The notes under the pieces are model-generated. The model had not been told where the DNA came from and made no database searches. It saw only the letters and a list, made by a program, of their open reading frames with translations. A stretch of DNA of 64,000 bases from Dolichospermum planctonicum (GTDB lineage: Bacteria; Cyanobacteriota; Cyanobacteriia; Cyanobacteriales; Nostocaceae): contig NZ_BJCF01000015.1 of NCBI RefSeq assembly GCF_005402965.1, forward strand, positions 1-64,000. Reading direction: 5' to 3'. Shown one piece after another: positions 61,569 through 64,000 of the stretch (the first letter of the stretch is position 1; the number at the start of each line of letters is the position of its first letter). The translations under genes and the position numbers were made by a program.

Positions 61569-61884
61569 ATTGTCTGAATCAGGATGTCCAGGATTAAAGG
61601 ATTTACAGGATAAAAACAGGGATTTGACCCCCAATGCTTATGAAGAAGCATGGTCTAATTTATCAAATGGAGATTTACTAAAAGCTGCTGAAAATAAAGG
61701 ATATCAAATACTTGTTACCACAGATCAGAATTTACGTTATCAACAGAATTTGAGTGAACGTCAAATTGCAATTGTTGTTTTACTATCAACTTCATGGCCA
61801 AAAATTAGAACACAAGTTGATCAGGTTTGCTCTATTATCAATACAATTGAATTGGGTGATTATCAAGAAATTTCTATAATCTAA
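61569..61884 (+). pseudogene. DUF5615-like toxin missing its N-terminus
   Basis: A frame from TTG at 61570 gives 104 residues. The part from about residue 22 (AYEEAWSNLSNGDLLKAAENKGYQILVTTDQNLRYQQNL) matches small cyanobacterial DUF5615/PIN-like toxins. The first ~18 residues (MSESGCPGLKDLQDKNRD) are encoded by a reversed copy of the ATCCTG repeat, and the expected catalytic FDxG start is missing. I call it an inactive toxin: the repeat inserted between the antitoxin and toxin and cut off the toxin's start. Confidence 0.65.
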
Positions 61885-62024
61885 AAATCCTGATCCTGAA
61901 AATCCTTAAATCCTGGACGTTATCTCGACTTACTTAGGCAAGCTCAGTACAAGCTTAACTAAAGTTAATATTATTAGGCGATCGCCTATCTAGTCAAATC
62001 AAATATCATCAGGACAGATACCTA

Positions 62025-62363
62025 ATGCTCTTAAATAAACCACTAACTTCCCCTATTGCTACTCACAGTTTAATAGTATCGGGTTTTCATGCCTTATCAG
62101 ATCCCATTAGAATCAGTGTTATAGAACTTCTGCGTCAGCGTGAACTCTGTGTATGTGACTTATGTGATGCTTTAGAAATAAATCAATCAAAACTTTCTTT
62201 TCATCTCAAAACCCTCAAAGAAGCAAGTCTAGTAAATTCCCGTCAACAAGGACGCTGGATTTATTACAGCTTGAATATTTCCCAATTTCAGGTTCTAGAA
62301 ACATATTTAGCAGAGTTTCGTCTGAATTATGGGGTTTTAACTCCTCGTTCCTGTTGTGAGTAG
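62025..62363 (+). CDS. arsR: ArsR-family transcriptional regulator
   Basis: A 112-residue winged-helix repressor. The metal-binding ELCVCDLCDAL (CxCxxC type, the CVCDLC of ArsR) and the DNA-recognition SKLSFHLKTLKEASLVNSRQQGRWIYYSL fit ArsR that responds to As(III). The C-terminal SCCE may add thiols. The gene stands alone: no arsB/arsC nearby in the window. Confidence 0.88.
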   Translation: MLLNKPLTSPIATHSLIVSGFHALSDPIRISVIELLRQRELCVCDLCDALEINQSKLSFHLKTLKEASLVNSRQQGRWIYYSLNISQFQVLETYLAEFRLNYGVLTPRSCCE

Positions 62364-62419
62364 CGGGGAATTAGACTCGGTACAAATTTGTTCTAAGTAG
62401 GGCTTGCTGAAAAAGTTTT

Positions 62420-62527
62420 CTCGTTCCCATACTCTGTATGGGAATGAATTACAGAAGGCTCTGCCTTCAAGGTTATAGTAGAGGCAGAGCCTCTTGATAG
62501 CATTCCCAGTCTCTGACTGGGAACGAG
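62420..62527. repeat. Inverted-repeat element CTCGTTCCCA...GGGAACGAG
   Basis: Left end CTCGTTCCCATACTCTGTATGG with GGAATG; the right end is its reverse complement in outline (CATTCCCAG...CTGGGAACGAG). Inner arms GGCTCTGCC and GGCAGAGCC form a second stem. About 108 bases, between arsR and the tRNA. This is a familiar foldable dispersed element. Confidence 0.75.
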
Positions 62528-62547
62528 ATAACGAGATGACTAGATAG

Positions 62548-62590
62548 AACAAATCCCTGCAATCTTGAAAGACTACAGAGATTTGTTTTT
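62548..62590 (+). terminator. Terminator-like hairpin after arsR
   Basis: AACAAATC (62548-62555) pairs with GATTTGTT (62580-62587), followed by a run of T. It can end transcription from arsR before the convergent tRNA gene. Confidence 0.55.
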
Positions 62591-62599
62591 TTATTCATT

Positions 62600-62676
<77 letters not shown>

Positions 62677-62736
62677 TCGCTTTTGTCGTTTTCCTCTCGA
62701 CTTCTTTAATATAACGCAAAGTCAAAAGTTTGTCAA

Positions 62737-63690
62737 CTATAAAAGCGATAATTCTCCAACTACTTCCAAACGCTTGTATTTCCCCAGGTTCATGAACTTC
62801 TCGGCCAGACTTTGGGCTATGCTGGGGGTAATCCAACCCATTTGTTGGAGGAGGTGAATAGCTACGGCGTATTTAGCGCGTTTTGAGCCATCCATTACCT
62901 TAATAGCTAATCCCATACCCTCCCCAAGTCTGCTAATACACTGCACACCTTCTGCACCGGATTTACTAACTAATTCGCTGGGAGTTAAGCGCATCAGTTC
63001 TGTGTCAAATTCTCCTTCACCAGCCACCATGGTGGGATGATGGTTCATAGCGCGAACGATGCGTTCCATATCCACGCTATTGCTAGAAGCTAATACAGCA
63101 TATAAAGAGGCCATTTGACTGAGTTGCATCAGGTATGTAGGTGCGCCGCAGTCATCATGGGCTGTGAGAAATTCTTCTGCTGGCATTCGCAGCAATTCTG
63201 CTACTTTGGTGATAATTAACTGCTGGACTGGGTGTTTTCGATCCAAATAGTTAGTTAACGGCCAATGGCGTTGTTGACAAACCGCTAACATTCCTGCGTG
63301 TTTACCAGAGCAGTTATATTCTAAACGACTGCTTTTACTTTGGGGGATTGGGCATTGTATAACATTTGCGTCAATATCTGCCCGCCACAAAATATTAAAT
63401 ACCTGTCTTACCTGTTCTATGCTGCCTTTATGGGAACTGGTGATAATGGCTAAGTCTTTGTCACTCAAACCATAGCGTTCTAATGTGCCTGTGCTAGTGA
63501 CAGCCAGGGCTTGAAATGGTTTGAGAGCAGAACGGACAAATGCAGCAGTTTCAGCGTTACCGGCCACAGAAAGAACCCGTCCCCGGTCGTCGCTAACTAC
63601 AGCCTGGACTAGATGCCGAGATTCAATAATACCTTCCCGCAGTAACCGGACTTCCAGGGCTGCGGCTTGAGTTCGTTTTCCCATTGTCAT
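62737..63690 (-). CDS. Asparaginase (plant-type II-like)
   Basis: A 317-residue protein of the asparaginase II family widespread in cyanobacteria: EVRLLREGIIESRHLVQAVVSD, RSALKPFQALAVTSTGTLERYGLSDKDLAII and TSSHKGSIEQV, with the conserved YNCSGKHAGMLAVC and HDDCGAPTYLM regions. The family hydrolyses L-asparagine, with a possible role in cell-wall or cyanophycin nitrogen metabolism. Start MTMGKRTQAAALEVR; a second ATG at codon 3 is close. Convergent towards the tRNA. Confidence 0.88.
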   Translation of the reverse strand: MTMGKRTQAAALEVRLLREGIIESRHLVQAVVSDDRGRVLSVAGNAETAAFVRSALKPFQALAVTSTGTLERYGLSDKDLAIITSSHKGSIEQVRQVFNILWRADIDANVIQCPIPQSKSSRLEYNCSGKHAGMLAVCQQRHWPLTNYLDRKHPVQQLIITKVAELLRMPAEEFLTAHDDCGAPTYLMQLSQMASLYAVLASSNSVDMERIVRAMNHHPTMVAGEGEFDTELMRLTPSELVSKSGAEGVQCISRLGEGMGLAIKVMDGSKRAKYAVAIHLLQQMGWITPSIAQSLAEKFMNLGKYKRLEVVGELSLL

Positions 63691-63714
63691 GGGTTTATAT
63701 CTACTTTGTGAATT

Positions 63715-63801
63715 GTCAGTGATCAGTGGTCAGTGGTTGGTTGTCGGTGGTCAGTTGTTTTACTAATAACTAATAAATAATAACTAACGACCAATAACTA
63801 T
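63715..63801. repeat. Mixed short repeats upstream of asparaginase
   Basis: GTCAGTGGTTGG- and GGTCAGT-type units and then ACTAATAACTAATAAATAATAAC. It fills the 111-base gap to the partial gene. Confidence 0.6.
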
Positions 63802-64000
63802 TTACAGGAAATGCCAAACTATAGTTCCCACAAGATACATGAGAGCCAATGCGGCAAAGGTAATTTGCAAGCGTTGGAAAATGGGTTTAATTTCGTAGGT
63901 AACAATTAAGCGATCGCGGGTAATGACTGCTTGGGGTTTTGTCCAAGTTTGCCCGTCGTACCAACCAGATTCTTCATAGAATACAGTGGTGCTGTACAGG
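63802..64000 (-). CDS. CGLD27/DUF1230-type protein, 3' end (partial)
   Basis: The minus-strand frame ending at TAA 63802-63804 runs to the window edge; the gene's start lies outside. The visible ~65 residues contain VFYEESGWYDGQTWTKP and ITRDRLIVTYEIKPIFQRL, then a terminal membrane helix (FAALALMYLVGTIVWHFL). This matches the C-terminus of CGLD27/DUF1230 (related to plastid Ycf36). In plants CGLD27 is linked to iron stress; cyanobacterial function is open. Confidence 0.8.
   Translation of the reverse strand, partial: LYSTTVFYEESGWYDGQTWTKPQAVITRDRLIVTYEIKPIFQRLQITFAALALMYLVGTIVWHFL

Overview
The window is chromosomal DNA from a filamentous cyanobacterium, most likely a member of the Nostocales. 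Evidence: HIP1 octamers (GCGATCGC) are frequent; the gene content is cyanobacterial (Ycf51, DUF1825, an slr1796-like photosystem I factor next to HemJ, a ClpR/ClpP cluster, MurT, the 3' end of a CGLD27/Ycf36-like gene); the base composition is AT-rich; and intergenic regions are full of short heptameric tandem repeats and interspersed palindromic repeats. I cannot fix the genus.

Layout. 0.1-13.5 kb is mainly housekeeping: hemE, two paralogous proteins (one with a TPR array), dnaX, a metal-binding lipoprotein, murT, the PSI factor plus hemJ pair, and pyrF. 14.2-19.5 kb is an accessory island: two toxin-antitoxin (TA) pairs, a three-gene AAA+ ATPase operon with two small paralogous proteins, a divergent STAND NTPase with a vMAP-type N-terminus, and a Uma2 nuclease. 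19.7-37.7 kb returns to core functions: tyrS, a class A penicillin-binding protein, DUF1825, a BchH/ChlH2-type chelatase subunit, an amidase, clpR - inactive clpP-like - clpP, a DnaJ/TPR protein, a MoaD-like protein, a bestrophin, a hydrolase, an SDR and a DnaJ/pentapeptide protein. 37.7-45.3 kb holds the five genes of a branched-chain/neutral amino-acid ABC importer. They are split by a 2.85 kb accessory insert with a truncated XRE gene, a tightly coupled three-gene operon behind a palindrome, and an Rpn-family nuclease. 45.4-56 kb has an 88-bp tandem repeat, a small repeat protein, a fused 5-oxoprolinase/hydantoinase, YaaW, an O-antigen-ligase-like protein, Ycf51, an iron-type alcohol dehydrogenase and a class I aminotransferase. 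55.9-62 kb is accessory again: a VapBC-like pair between two identical 89-bp copies of the aminotransferase gene end, an orphan antitoxin, a two-component pair whose regulator ends in a Schlafen-type AlbA_2 domain, a DUF29 protein and a DUF433/toxin pair whose toxin has lost its start. The end holds arsR, initiator tRNA-Met, asparaginase and a partial CGLD27 gene.

Main points for follow-up. (1) The AAA+/two-small-protein operon divergent from the vMAP-NB-ARC STAND gene is the best candidate for an undescribed conflict or stress system. (2) The TPR histidine kinase and REC-AlbA_2 pair is an unusual signalling output. (3) The 89-bp duplication around VapBC looks like site-specific capture that regenerates the host gene end. 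(4) Repeats reach into genes: a 29-bp interspersed repeat sits in frame in the chelatase, another forms the oxoprolinase linker, a third replaces the start of a toxin, and a MITE-like element with a heptamer array occurs twice. All function calls are by reading motifs and remembered families; no search was run.
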